Of a DNA stretch of 64,000 nt, positions 9,426 through 17,926 are shown piece by piece. The position numbers and the translations under genes are program-made. Source of the stretch: Sphingorhabdus sp. Alg231-15. Its GTDB lineage: Bacteria; Pseudomonadota; Alphaproteobacteria; Sphingomonadales; Sphingomonadaceae. The stretch's first letter is position 1. Each line of letters begins with the position of its first letter. The DNA is taken from positions 1,550,001-1,614,000 of the forward strand of contig NZ_LT703001.1 in the NCBI RefSeq assembly GCF_900149705.1, written 5' to 3'. The notes under the pieces were generated by a model. The model made no database searches and had not been told where the DNA came from. It worked only from the letters and a program-made list of their open reading frames with translations.

Positions 9426-9582
9426 ATATTTCAAGGTTTTGATGACAAATCAAGATATACGATCAGACTGATCCGTAAAAACATTGCCGCTTATATTGTC
9501 ATCCGGAGCAAAACCCCTATCTTTAAAGGATAGATTCGACGGAAAAATACACCGGCGACACCAACACAGGACGTAAAGCATC

Positions 9583-11535
9583 ATGAACGACGAACAGGAT
9601 CCCAAGGAAAATCCGTGGATGAAAAGCATGCTCATATGGGCTGGCGTCATCGTCGCGCTCCTGCTGACTGTTTCCATGTTTGGAGCAGGCGCAGGTGCGG
9701 ATTCTGGCGATGCGATCAGCTATTCGTCGTTCCGTGCGAAAGTTGCCGAGGGCAGTGTTAAGACCGTTGCGATTGCACCCGATAAGATCACGGGTGAGCT
9801 GACCAACGGCGACAAGTTCGCCACTACACCTGTTGGCAACGACCCAAGTCTGGTCAAACTGCTCGACGAAAAAGGAGTCGAGTATAGTGGTCAGGCCGAA
9901 GAAAGCCCAAGCATTTGGCAATATCTGCTGATCCAATCCCTGCCCTTCCTACTCATTCTCGGTATCGCATTCTTTGTCTTGCGCCAGATGCAAAAAGGCA
10001 GCGGTTCCGGTGCGATGGGCTTTGGCAAGTCCAAGGCCAAGATGCTGACCGAAAAGCAAGGCAAGGTTACATTCGAAGATGTCGCCGGTATTGATGAAGC
10101 GCGTGAAGAGCTTGAGGAAATCGTTGAGTTTCTGAAAAACCCTAGCCGCTTTTCGAAACTCGGTGGTCAGATACCAAAAGGCGCTTTGCTTGTCGGTTCT
10201 CCCGGAACCGGTAAAACCCTGCTGGCGCGGGCCATTGCGGGTGAAGCCGGTGTGCCGTTCTTCACCATTTCCGGTTCTGATTTTGTGGAAATGTTCGTCG
10301 GGGTTGGCGCTAGCCGTGTTCGCGACATGTTTGAGCAAGCCAAGAAAAGCGCGCCTTGTATCGTATTCATCGACGAGATTGACGCAGTCGGCCGCCATCG
10401 TGGTGCCGGTCTTGGCAACGGCAATGACGAGCGCGAGCAGACATTGAACCAGCTTCTTGTCGAGATGGATGGTTTTGAAGCCAATGAAGGCATCATCATC
10501 ATCGCGGCGACCAACCGTCCTGACGTACTTGACCCGGCGCTCCTGCGTCCTGGTCGCTTTGACCGACAGGTTGTCGTTCCGCGCCCCGATATTGAAGGCC
10601 GTGAAAAGATTCTCGAAGTGCATATGAAAAAAGTACCTCTGGCACCCGATGTGAATGCTCGTACCATAGCGCGCGGCACACCGGGCTTCTCTGGTGCTGA
10701 CCTTGCGAATCTCGTTAACGAAGCTGCCCTGATGGCTGCCCGTCGCGGCAAGCGTCTGGTGGCGATGGACGAGTTTGAAACCGCCAAAGACAAGGTCATG
10801 ATGGGTACAGAGCGCAAATCCATGGTGATGACCGAGGATGAAAAGAAAATGACCGCTTATCATGAAGCCGGTCACGCGATCGTGGCGGTACACGAGCCTG
10901 CCTCTGATCCGATCCACAAGGCGACCATCATTCCGCGCGGCCGTGCGCTGGGCATGGTCATGCGTCTGCCAGAGCGTGACAGTTACAGCTATCACCGTGA
11001 CAAGATGCACGCGAATATGGCGGTCTCGATGGGCGGCCGTGTCGCCGAGGAAATCATCTTCGGCTATGACAAAGTATCTTCCGGTGCGTCAGGCGACATC
11101 CAATATGCAACCAAGTTGGCTCGTGACATGGTCACGCAATGGGGCATGTCGGACGAAATGGGTCCGTTGCAATATGAAGAGGAACAGAGCGAGACCTTCC
11201 TTGGCTATTCACAATCCCAGCGCGTCCATATGTCAGATGAAACCGCCAAGAAAATCGACAGCGAGATTCGTGGTATTGTCGATGCAGGCTATGATCGGGC
11301 GAAGGATGTGCTGACCAAACATGAAGACCAGCTACACTTGCTGGCCAACGCGCTGCTTGAATATGAAACTCTGTCCGGTGACGAAATTGACTCGCTGGTC
11401 GAAAATGGAAAGTTCGAGCGCCCCGATGGTGATGTGGTCAAGCCCTCTTCGGTTCCTACAATTGGTACGTCCATACCGAAAGCAGGCAAGAAACGGAAAG
11501 GACCGTTTGGCGATCCAAAACCGCAAGGCGCTTAA
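9583..11535 (+). CDS. ftsH: ATP-dependent zinc metalloprotease FtsH
   Basis: A 650-residue membrane AAA protease. There are two transmembrane segments (about 12-33 and 110-128) around a periplasmic domain, then the AAA module with Walker A GSPGTGKT (205-212), Walker B VFIDEID and the second region of homology [19 protein letters not shown], then the peptidase with zinc motif HEAGHA (427-432). It degrades misfolded membrane proteins and regulators and is usually essential. The Walker A Ser at position 206 replaces the common Pro. The tail is basic and Lys/Gly rich. Transcription should end at the hairpin at 11588-11623. A weak heat-shock-like promoter was considered in the 157 bp upstream but is not convincing. 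Confidence 0.97.
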   Translation: MNDEQDPKENPWMKSMLIWAGVIVALLLTVSMFGAGAGADSGDAISYSSFRAKVAEGSVKTVAIAPDKITGELTNGDKFATTPVGNDPSLVKLLDEKGVEYSGQAEESPSIWQYLLIQSLPFLLILGIAFFVLRQMQKGSGSGAMGFGKSKAKMLTEKQGKVTFEDVAGIDEAREELEEIVEFLKNPSRFSKLGGQIPKGALLVGSPGTGKTLLARAIAGEAGVPFFTISGSDFVEMFVGVGASRVRDMFEQAKKSAPCIVFIDEIDAVGRHRGAGLGNGNDEREQTLNQLLVEMDGFEANEGIIIIAATNRPDVLDPALLRPGRFDRQVVVPRPDIEGREKILEVHMKKVPLAPDVNARTIARGTPGFSGADLANLVNEAALMAARRGKRLVAMDEFETAKDKVMMGTERKSMVMTEDEKKMTAYHEAGHAIVAVHEPASDPIHKATIIPRGRALGMVMRLPERDSYSYHRDKMHANMAVSMGGRVAEEIIFGYDKVSSGASGDIQYATKLARDMVTQWGMSDEMGPLQYEEEQSETFLGYSQSQRVHMSDETAKKIDSEIRGIVDAGYDRAKDVLTKHEDQLHLLANALLEYETLSGDEIDSLVENGKFERPDGDVVKPSSVPTIGTSIPKAGKKRKGPFGDPKPQGA

Positions 11536-11587
11536 ACATAGGGTGTATTAGAAATATAATTCACTTGATGTTCAGTTGAGCAAAGAC

Positions 11588-11623
11588 AAAAGGCTTTCTT
11601 CAATGTTGAAGGAGGCCTTTTTT
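11588..11623 (+). terminator. Intrinsic terminator of ftsH, overlapping the next gene's ribosome binding site
   Basis: The arms 11588-11603 and 11606-11621 pair over up to 16 bp (two G-U wobbles), the innermost pairs opening to form the loop, and the 3' arm runs into six T (11618-11623). The same 3' arm contains GAAGGAGG (11608-11615), placed 9 nt before the ATG at 11625 of the next gene, so the terminator stem and the ribosome binding site use the same bases. Confidence 0.85.
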
Positions 11624-11624
11624 C

Positions 11625-11996
11625 ATGACGCTATCCATCCGGAGCCTGGCAGTCATCTTGTCGCTATCGATTGCAGTCCCGGCATCGGCCATGCCCGTAT
11701 CCGAGTTTCTCCCCAAAGCCGACAAATTGATGAATGCAGGAATGGGCGCCATGTTTTCCAAACATCGCAAGCCCGTCATGATTGAAATGAAGGCGGTTAC
11801 CAACGCTTATCGCGACGACATCCAAGCCGCACGCACAGCCGGAAAAACGCCTCCTAGCTGCCCTCCAGCAAAGGGCAAAGGCAAACTGAATGGCAAAGAA
11901 TTTATCGCCCATCTCAAAACCATTCCAGTGGCTCAGCGTGACATGGAAGTGAAAACCGCATTCCACGGCTTTATGAAGAAGAAATATCCCTGCTGA
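11625..11996 (+). CDS. Small exported protein of unknown function
   Basis: A 123-residue basic protein with a Sec signal peptide ending near ASAMPVSEF (cleavage about residue 23). The mature part holds KADKLMNAGMGAMFSKHRKPVMIEMKAV, two cysteines (in PPSCPPAKGKGK and the final YPC) that could form a disulfide, and a helix IAHLKTIPVAQRD. I do not recognise a named domain. The start is fixed by GGAGG 9 nt upstream, but that site sits in the ftsH terminator stem, so translation of readthrough or 5'-extended transcripts should be limited by the hairpin. It may have its own promoter; none is evident. Confidence 0.7.
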   Translation: MTLSIRSLAVILSLSIAVPASAMPVSEFLPKADKLMNAGMGAMFSKHRKPVMIEMKAVTNAYRDDIQAARTAGKTPPSCPPAKGKGKLNGKEFIAHLKTIPVAQRDMEVKTAFHGFMKKKYPC

Positions 11997-12123
11997 CAAT
12001 CGTCAACGTTGGGCAAAAAAGCAGCAAGGTACCGCCCTGCTTGCACTAAACGGTCCGGAAATCCGGTGTTAGTTCCTCCGCCATTCCCCTTGCTTCTGCC
12101 CTTCTTAACTGCGACAAAAGCCT

Positions 12124-12990
12124 ATGTCCTTCGTCGAGCAATATGAAGCAATGATCAGGCTGAGCGCTTTTGCTGGTATATTCCTGATCATGGCCCTGCT
12201 TGAGATTGCAATGCCGCGCAAACAGCGTGTGCTTGCCAAGGGCGCACGCTGGTTCACTAATATATCTCTGGTCATTGTCGATACGGTCGCCTTGCGTTTG
12301 GTCATGCCGATATTGGCAGTTGGAATGGCCGATTATGCAGCTCTTCGCGACTGGGGCTTGCTTACCCTGATCGAGCTTCCCTTTTGGGTAGAGATTGTTA
12401 TCGCTTTCCTTTTGCTCGACATGCTCATTTATGCCCAGCATATCGCGTTCCACAAAATTCCGATCCTGTGGCGCTTTCACAAAGTTCATCATGCTGACCG
12501 CGATCTCGATGTCACCAGTGGTGCCCGCTTCCACCCAGTGGAAAGCATATTGTCCATGGCCTACAAACTGGTTTGCATTGTCTTCATCGGACCAGCGGCG
12601 CTCGCCGTTTTCCTGTTTGAGGTCGTGCTCAATGCTGCATCCATGTTCAACCATGCCAATGTGCGCTTGCCACTTGGGCTGGATCGGGTGTTGCGACTAT
12701 TCATGGTTACTCCCGACATGCACCGTGTACATCACTCAGTCATCGCACGGGAAACCAACAGCAATTACAGTTTTTTCCTGACCATCTGGGATCGAATGTT
12801 TCGCACCTATACCGCGCAACCGGAAAGAGGTCATGATGGCATGACAATAGGTCTATCCGAATATCAGGACAATAAACCCGCCAATCTCATCTGGAGCCTG
12901 CTGGTACCATTTACCCGCAACAGAAGCGCAGAAACAAAAACGGGCAGCAACTCTATCGAAGAGCGCCGCCCGGTTTTAAAATCAGATTGA
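12124..12990 (+). CDS. Sterol desaturase/fatty acid hydroxylase superfamily protein
   Basis: A 288-residue integral membrane di-iron enzyme. Three histidine clusters mark the family: His106 and His110 (QHIAFHK), His119/122/123 (HKVHH) and His200/203/204 (HRVHH). Four or so hydrophobic segments surround them, at about 10-28, 40-62, 83-105 and 140-165. Related bacterial enzymes hydroxylate or desaturate carotenoids, sterol-like or acyl lipids; the substrate cannot be told from sequence. It starts ATG 12124 without a good ribosome binding site. The 3' end overlaps the terminator of the convergent rpoZ. Confidence 0.88.
   Translation: MSFVEQYEAMIRLSAFAGIFLIMALLEIAMPRKQRVLAKGARWFTNISLVIVDTVALRLVMPILAVGMADYAALRDWGLLTLIELPFWVEIVIAFLLLDMLIYAQHIAFHKIPILWRFHKVHHADRDLDVTSGARFHPVESILSMAYKLVCIVFIGPAALAVFLFEVVLNAASMFNHANVRLPLGLDRVLRLFMVTPDMHRVHHSVIARETNSNYSFFLTIWDRMFRTYTAQPERGHDGMTIGLSEYQDNKPANLIWSLLVPFTRNRSAETKTGSNSIEERRPVLKSD
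12936..12977 (-). terminator. Probable rpoZ terminator, inside the convergent gene
   Basis: Read on the minus strand, AAAACCGGGCGGC (plus 12965-12977) pairs imperfectly with GCTGCCCGTTTT (plus 12937-12948) and ends in five T, 26 bp beyond the rpoZ stop. It is placed within the last codons of the sterol-desaturase gene on the other strand. One bulge and one mismatch weaken it. Confidence 0.55.
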
Positions 12991-13002
12991 AGCCCCGGCT
13001 TA

Positions 13003-13350
13003 TCAGCGGCGGCCATATTCGTTTGATACACCCGCACTGCGTGGCGGAGCGGCAGCCGTCAGGCGCAACGCCTCGGCAGACTGGCTGATCGAACCAATTT
13101 CATCTGGCGTATCATCATCGTCAATCTGCACTTTCTGCAGCGACTGAACGAGGCTTTCCTCGAGATCTTTTGGTTTAATCGTTTCTTCTGCAATTTCACG
13201 CAATGAAACCACCGGATTTTTATCACGGTCGCGATCAATTGTGAGTTCTGCGCCACCGGATATTTCGCGTGCACGTTGTGCAGCAAATAGGACCAAATCA
13301 AACCGATTGGTTACTTTATCAACGCAATCTTCAACGGTAACGCGAGCCAT
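13003..13350 (-). CDS. rpoZ: DNA-directed RNA polymerase omega subunit
   Basis: A 115-residue protein with the omega signature [30 protein letters not shown] and the [14 protein letters not shown] segment that wraps the beta-prime C terminus. The tail (about 80-115) is an acidic and Pro/Ala-rich extension typical of alphaproteobacteria. AGGAG lies 7 nt before ATG 13350. Omega assists RNA polymerase assembly and contributes to the ppGpp site. The gene is monocistronic here, convergent with the hydroxylase and divergent from the PLD gene. Confidence 0.96.
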   Translation of the reverse strand: MARVTVEDCVDKVTNRFDLVLFAAQRAREISGGAELTIDRDRDKNPVVSLREIAEETIKPKDLEESLVQSLQKVQIDDDDTPDEIGSISQSAEALRLTAAAPPRSAGVSNEYGRR

Positions 13351-13495
13351 AAGGCGCTCCTGATTCTCTAAAATTCATGAAAAGAGGCCTGCATCTAGGG
13401 TTTGCACCCGCTTTTGTCAACAAATTGGATCGATTGTGAACTGCACGCAACTTTAAGCAATTGTCGGTTCAGGGGGAATAATTTATGCAAAAAAA

Positions 13496-14722
13496 ATGGA
13501 CAGTCCTGCTTCACAGCCCCGATCAGATGATCAACAATCTCAAGGGGTAGATCATAATCTCTGGTTTGATGTTGCTGGCAGTCGATTGAAACTTGTACTG
13601 GCACCGGCTGACCGTTTGAAAATAATGATAGATCTTATCGAACGGTCAGAACGGTCGTTGAAGTTATTTTATTATATGTTCGAGGGCGATGAGATCGGAC
13701 GGATGGTGCTCGATTCTCTGGTCGCTGCCTGCAAACGCGGTGTTGCTGTCGAATTGATGGTCGACAGCTTTGGGTCGAATGGCGCGCCAAATAGATTTTT
13801 CGAACCATTGCAACAAGCGGGCGGAAGCTTCGCTACGTTCAGCCCAAGGTTTTCCACGAGCTATTTCGTCCGTAACCATCAAAAAATCCTGATCGCCGAC
13901 GATAGCAAGGCGATGGTGGGCGGTTTCAATATTGCTAATCAGTATTTTGATCGACATTCCGACGATGAAGATGTGGAGGATAACGAAACCAGCTGGGAGG
14001 ATTTGGGACTTGTCATTCATGGCCCGGAAGTAGCTAAACTCACTGACTATTATCAACTGCTGGCGCGCTGGGTCAAAAATGACAATGGCAACATGCGATC
14101 TCTACGCAAGATGGTGCGACTTTGGGATTCCGGGGATGGCCCATTTCGTTGGCTGCTTGGCGGACCCAGCAATCGCCTTAGCCGCTGGGCCTGGGCAATT
14201 AAGAAAGACCTCGAGCGCGGCAAACAGCTTGATCTGGTCAGCGCCTATTTTTCGCCTGGTCAGGGACTTTTGCGGCGGATTGCGCGACTGTCCAAACGCG
14301 GGGGCAGAAACCGGCTCATTCTGGCAGGCAAAACCGACAATGCTGCAACTATCGGCGCCAGTCGACTGCTTTACGGCTATTTGCTGAAGCGTGGCGCACG
14401 GATTTATGAATATCAACGCAAGCGGCTCCATACCAAATTTGTGGTCATCGATAACGCAGTTTATGCGGGTTCTGCCAATTTCGATATTCGTAGCCTTTTC
14501 ATCAATGTGGAGATGATGGTCCGGGTTGAAGATCAGGCCTTTGCGGATCATGCCCGTCTGATCATTGACGAAATGTGCAGAGATGCCCTGCCAATTTCAA
14601 AGGAACTGCACAAAACAAGAAAGGGCTTGCTCAACCGGCTGCGCTGGGCCCTGTCCTATTTCGTTGTGAACATACTGGACTATACCGTTACTCGGCGGCT
14701 GAACTTCGGAGTGAAGAAATAA
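13496..14722 (+). CDS. Phospholipase D-family protein, cardiolipin synthase-like
   Basis: A 408-residue protein with two HxK(x)4D catalytic motifs: His128-Lys130-Asp135 (HQKILIADD, followed by GGFNIAN) and His312-Lys314-Asp319 (HTKFVVIDN, followed by GSANFDIRS). The pair forms one active site for phosphatidyl transfer, as in ClsB/ClsC-type cardiolipin synthases. There is no N-terminal membrane domain, so it resembles ClsB. The start is unclear: the Shine-Dalgarno GGGGG (13472-13476) is well spaced for an out-of-frame ATG at 13485 that opens a 21-codon frame ending at 13550, while ATG 13496 is 19 nt away. An eight-A run (13489-13496) lies between them; one extra A would fuse the frames. Confidence 0.88.
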   Translation: MDSPASQPRSDDQQSQGVDHNLWFDVAGSRLKLVLAPADRLKIMIDLIERSERSLKLFYYMFEGDEIGRMVLDSLVAACKRGVAVELMVDSFGSNGAPNRFFEPLQQAGGSFATFSPRFSTSYFVRNHQKILIADDSKAMVGGFNIANQYFDRHSDDEDVEDNETSWEDLGLVIHGPEVAKLTDYYQLLARWVKNDNGNMRSLRKMVRLWDSGDGPFRWLLGGPSNRLSRWAWAIKKDLERGKQLDLVSAYFSPGQGLLRRIARLSKRGGRNRLILAGKTDNAATIGASRLLYGYLLKRGARIYEYQRKRLHTKFVVIDNAVYAGSANFDIRSLFINVEMMVRVEDQAFADHARLIIDEMCRDALPISKELHKTRKGLLNRLRWALSYFVVNILDYTVTRRLNFGVKK

Positions 14723-14821
14723 TCACTGCTGTTTGTCGCACACTGAGAATCGTTCACCGCAAAGACCGGTTTTGGCCCTGTTCAGGCGAGTCGGGTTACT
14801 TACAGAAGATACTTATGTTTA

Positions 14822-14854
14822 ATGGCACGGCATATGCACCGCATGCTGTGCCAT
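14822..14854 (+). repeat. 12-bp inverted repeat before the beta-lactamase-like gene
   Basis: ATGGCACGGCAT (14822-14833) pairs with 14843-14854 with one G-T wobble around a 9-nt loop. It ends 25 bp before ATG 14880 and is not followed by a T tract, so it is a 5'-leader hairpin or an operator rather than a terminator. Confidence 0.6.
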
Positions 14855-14879
14855 CCGAAACAGGGAATGATGTATAGTT

Positions 14880-15983
14880 ATGAGTTATTTTCGTGCGCTT
14901 ACCATTACTGTTCTGTTTAGTATTGTCACAGCCTGTGTCGCCCCATCAAAGGGACGACCTGTAACCGCCAATCAACGAACAGAGGCACCGCAATCGCGGA
15001 GCGAAAATCCACAATCAACCCAAGCTGCCGTTACTCCCACAAGGTCTCAAGACCGCCCCGATCCTGTTCTGGAACGAGAGATAGCTGATCTATGGCGCAG
15101 CTTTCCCGGAAAAACCGGCATCGCGATCAAGAGTATCGACAATGGCTGGAGCATTGGCCATCGCGAGGATCAAAATTTCCCGCAACAAAGCGTGTCCAAA
15201 CTATGGGTCGCGATGGCACTTCTGGACAAGGTTGATCAGGGACGGATCTCACTGTCGGATTCCATACGTATTGGCCCCGATGATCTGACCCTTTTTTACC
15301 AACCCCTCGCGGCGGAAGTGAAACGCGAAGGCGGTGTCGTCAAAAGTGTTTTTACCCTGCTGGAAAAATCCCTCGCTTTCAGCGACAACACTGCCAATGA
15401 TGCGCTGCTCCGGCATGCGGGAGGACCCGATGCCGTCAATGATTTCATAAGGCGAAGTCGACTTGGCAAAATCAAATTTGGTCCTGGTGAACGGTTGATG
15501 CAGAGCCAGATTGCGGGACTCAAGTGGAACCAGAACCTATCCGAAGGGCGTAAATTCTACACCGCGAGGGCCAATCTGCCACTCGAGAGACGTCGTCAGG
15601 CATTGGCGGCTTACCTCGCTGATCCGATAGATGGTGCTAGCCCTGGCGCTATAGTCAACGCATTGGATCGTTTGGCACGCGGCGATCTGTTGTCTGAAAA
15701 CTCTACCCGTCTGCTACAGTCGATTTTGAAACGGACACGAAGCGGCCCCAAACGTCTAAAAGCAGGCGTGCCAGCGGGTTGGGAATTTCTGCATAAAACG
15801 GGCACGGGCCAGGTATTGGGGGCGGTTGCCACCGGCTATAATGATGTTGGGATCATGACTGCACCTGATGGCAGCAGATATGCTGTGGCGGTCATGTTAG
15901 GCGACACCACCGCATCTGTACCCGAACGGATGCGGATGATGCAGTCGGTTACCCGCGCCGTAGCACGCTATCACCAGCGATAA
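14880..15983 (+). CDS. Class A beta-lactamase-like serine hydrolase, predicted lipoprotein
   Basis: A 367-residue protein with a lipobox (SIVTAC, Cys19) and a low-complexity spacer to about 60, then a penicillin-recognising fold. Motifs: Ser104-Val-Ser-Lys107 (SxxK), Ser168-Asp-Asn170 (SDN) and Lys306-Thr-Gly308 (KTG). Their order and spacing match class A beta-lactamases, although the distance between SDN and KTG is longer than usual because of an insert near 200-290, and the canonical omega-loop ExxLN is not evident. It could be a beta-lactamase or a related peptidase; activity on antibiotics cannot be claimed. A hairpin sits just upstream. Convergent with the small lipoprotein at 15992. 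Confidence 0.82.
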   Translation: MSYFRALTITVLFSIVTACVAPSKGRPVTANQRTEAPQSRSENPQSTQAAVTPTRSQDRPDPVLEREIADLWRSFPGKTGIAIKSIDNGWSIGHREDQNFPQQSVSKLWVAMALLDKVDQGRISLSDSIRIGPDDLTLFYQPLAAEVKREGGVVKSVFTLLEKSLAFSDNTANDALLRHAGGPDAVNDFIRRSRLGKIKFGPGERLMQSQIAGLKWNQNLSEGRKFYTARANLPLERRRQALAAYLADPIDGASPGAIVNALDRLARGDLLSENSTRLLQSILKRTRSGPKRLKAGVPAGWEFLHKTGTGQVLGAVATGYNDVGIMTAPDGSRYAVAVMLGDTTASVPERMRMMQSVTRAVARYHQR

Positions 15984-15991
15984 TTGTTAGT

Positions 15992-16183
15992 CTATTCTGC
16001 AGCCCGAACCTGATCTGCAGGTTCGCCTTCCGAAGATATATTTCGTTCGTCCAGCATCTCGGCCGCTTCATCGAGGGCCTGCGCTTCTCCCACCGTCACT
16101 CCGCCGGGTCCAGGATCATTCTGTGCCGGCCCGCAAGCTGCCAGTGATAATGAGAATATGCAGATAGAAAGTCGCTTTTTCAT
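15992..16183 (-). CDS. Small predicted lipoprotein
   Basis: A 63-residue protein with a lysine-rich start (MKKRL), a hydrophobic stretch and lipobox SLAAC (Cys17). The mature part of about 46 residues is acidic and disordered-looking (GPGGVTVGEAQALDEAAEMLDE), with no recognisable domain. It ends 8 bp from the stop of the convergent beta-lactamase-like gene. It is the first of two consecutive small acidic lipoproteins on this strand. Confidence 0.65.
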   Translation of the reverse strand: MKKRLSICIFSLSLAACGPAQNDPGPGGVTVGEAQALDEAAEMLDERNISSEGEPADQVRAAE

Positions 16184-16243
16184 AAAGCCAGCCTTTTCTT
16201 GCCAATCGATGCCGTGATAGCATGATAAAAAGCCGTTGCGCAG

Positions 16244-16277
16244 AAAAAAGGGCCGCCCAATGGGCGGCCCTTTTTTT
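16244..16277 (-). terminator. Strong, probably bidirectional intrinsic terminator
   Basis: GGGCCGCCC (16250-16258) and GGGCGGCCC (16262-16270) form a nine-bp GC stem with a three-base loop, flanked by six A on the left and seven T on the right. On the minus strand it lies 18 bp after the Ala-rich lipoprotein stop and gives a stem plus U tract. Confidence 0.9.
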
Positions 16278-16295
16278 CGTCGAATGTCAAAAGGA

Positions 16296-16667
16296 TTATT
16301 CTACTGCTTTTTTGGCAGCTTCAGCACCTTTGTCGATCATTTTGCTTGCAGCGTCTGAAGCGGCGTCTTTTGCCGTGTCTGCAGCTTCGCCAACAGCGTC
16401 GGTCGCATCGTCAGCAGCTTCTTCAGCGGCATCACCAGCGGCTTCTGCAGCAGCACCGGCTTCTTCTGTTGCTTCAGCAGCAGCTTCGCCCATAGCGTCT
16501 GCAGAACCTTCAGCAGCATCCATTGCGTCTTCAGCAGCTTCTTCAGCTGTTGCTTCCGTGCCTTCTACGGCTTCTTCTGCGCCGGCTTCTGCATTGTCAG
16601 CAGCACCGGAACATGCAGCCAGCCCAAGAGCGGCAGCAAGAGCGATTGATGTTGTAACTTTTTTCAT
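16296..16667 (-). CDS. Ala/Glu/Asp-rich low-complexity lipoprotein
   Basis: A 123-residue protein with signal MKKVTTSIALAAALGLAAC (lipobox Cys19) and a mature region made almost only of Ala, Glu, Asp, Gly, Thr and Ser in loosely repeated AEEAAED and DAASDAA-like units, ending in KMIDKGAEAAKKAVE. It should form a long amphipathic helix, comparable in style to LEA-like or YtxH-like proteins but without a definable domain. The coding strand is correspondingly repetitive (GCTGAAGAAGC-type units). It has its own strong terminator and an upstream region of about 230 bp shared with the divergent methionine operon. Function unknown; an envelope stress or spacer role is a guess. Confidence 0.75.
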   Translation of the reverse strand: MKKVTTSIALAAALGLAACSGAADNAEAGAEEAVEGTEATAEEAAEDAMDAAEGSADAMGEAAAEATEEAGAAAEAAGDAAEEAADDATDAVGEAADTAKDAASDAASKMIDKGAEAAKKAVE

Positions 16668-16868
16668 TGGGTAAACCCTTTACTTTTTCCTCAAAAACTA
16701 CGCGACAAATGAATTACTCCCTCAATTTGCCGACGCGCCGCGCTCAATAAACGCTTGAAAATCGGATAGCAATGGCGAACATCCTTAGCCTATGCTTACG
16801 TTGGACTTTTTTTCGCCACAATTCATAACAAATCTAATTCAAGTCCAGCAAATCTAGCAGATTGACAG

Positions 16869-16890
16869 CATATAAAGAATTCTTTATATG
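16869..16890. promoter_or_regulatory. Perfect 22-bp palindrome, likely operator of the ArsR-methyltransferase/metF/metH operon
   Basis: The half site CATATAAAGAA (16869-16879) is followed directly by its exact reverse complement (16880-16890). It ends 10 bp before ATG 16901 of an ArsR-family regulator, where autorepressing ArsR proteins commonly bind. From memory it resembles sites proposed for SahR, the S-adenosylhomocysteine-responsive regulator of methionine genes; I could not check this. Confidence 0.7.
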
Positions 16891-16900
16891 TCTTTCCTTC

Positions 16901-17926
16901 ATGGACACCATATTGGACATATTTCGAGCGCTAGCCGATCCCACGCGGATACGAATCATGCTGCTTCTGCTCAAAATGGAGCTTGCCGTTGGTGAGCTTG
17001 CGCAGATATTGGAACAAAGCCAACCACGCATCTCCCGTCACATAAGAATATTGGATGAAGCTGGCCTGGCCGAGCGTCGCAAAGAAGGTAGCTGGGTATT
17101 TCTGCGTCCGGGACAATCTGCCGAGCTCGATATTATGCGGCGACTTTTCCGTTCTGACAATGTGGTTTCTTCGCAGCAGGCAATTGATGATGAGGCCAAG
17201 CTGGCCCTCGTTCGTCAAGCAAGGGCCGAAACGGCGGAGCGCTACTTCGAAGCCCATGCTGAGGAATGGGATGCCATTCGATCGTTGCATCTTCCCGAAG
17301 ACGATGTCGAACAGGCCATGCTCGCACTGCTAAAAGACGTAAGTCTTGGCCATATGCTGGATATTGGGACAGGAACCGGCCGGATGGTGGAACTGTTTGG
17401 ACCAAATTCCGAAAAAGTAACCGCACTCGACAAAAGCCCCGAAATGCTCCGGCTCGCAAGGGCTAAGATTTTGGGCAATGAAAGTGACAAGACCGAACAA
17501 GCCGCTCTGGCCCGAAAGACCGAGCTTAGGCTTGGTGATTTCAATCATTTGCCAATTGACGATGGTCAGGTTGATTGTGTCCTTCTGCATCAAGTTCTGC
17601 ATTATGCCCAACATCCCGAGGCCGTTCTGACCGAAGTTTCAAGGGTGTTGGGCGATGGCGGAACAGTAATGATAGCCGATTTTGCATCACATGATCGCGA
17701 AGAGCTGCGTACGGCTCATGCCCATGCGCGACTTGGGTTTTCCGATGATAGCATGAAGAGCTGGTTCGCAGCGTCCCACATTGACATGGTGCAAAGCCGG
17801 ACGCTGGACGGCGGTGAACTTACTGTAAAGATATGGGTCGGCCGCAAGTCAGGACTATCCCGTATTCAGACCGGTAGCGGCATCGCCCCCTCTAAATCCC
17901 TGTCCCCAAAAAGAGCATCCTTATGA
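16901..17926 (+). CDS. ArsR-family winged helix fused to SAM-dependent methyltransferase (SahR-like)
   Basis: A 341-residue fusion. Residues 1-95 are an ArsR winged helix (ALADPTRIRIMLLLLKMELAVGELAQIL, then QPRISRHIRILDEAGL) without the Cys clusters of metal sensors. From about 145 a class I methyltransferase follows with motif I LDIGTGTGR (153-161), GDFNHLPIDDGQVDCVL and the HQVLHYAQ segment. ATG 16901 is chosen because it opens the winged helix; an upstream TTG at 16862 would translate the palindrome. It overlaps metF by ATGA. The context points to control of methionine synthesis by binding SAM or SAH in the methyltransferase fold, as proposed for SahR; enzymatic methylation is also possible. 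Confidence 0.85.
   Translation: MDTILDIFRALADPTRIRIMLLLLKMELAVGELAQILEQSQPRISRHIRILDEAGLAERRKEGSWVFLRPGQSAELDIMRRLFRSDNVVSSQQAIDDEAKLALVRQARAETAERYFEAHAEEWDAIRSLHLPEDDVEQAMLALLKDVSLGHMLDIGTGTGRMVELFGPNSEKVTALDKSPEMLRLARAKILGNESDKTEQAALARKTELRLGDFNHLPIDDGQVDCVLLHQVLHYAQHPEAVLTEVSRVLGDGGTVMIADFASHDREELRTAHAHARLGFSDDSMKSWFAASHIDMVQSRTLDGGELTVKIWVGRKSGLSRIQTGSGIAPSKSLSPKRASL

Noticed and set aside
9496-9522. Heat-shock (RpoH-like) promoter before ftsH: TTGTCA and CCCCTATCT
   Set aside because: The match is loose in the -35 part and the region also contains a small CTATC/GATAG repeat; not strong enough to call.
9949-11010. Long minus-strand open frame within ftsH
   Set aside because: It is antisense to a fully conserved FtsH and shows His/Arg/Thr-rich composition typical of shadow frames.
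16222-16674. Plus-strand open frame rich in Ser and Ala
   Set aside because: It is the mirror of the repetitive Ala-rich lipoprotein on the minus strand, which has a proper signal peptide, lipobox and terminator.
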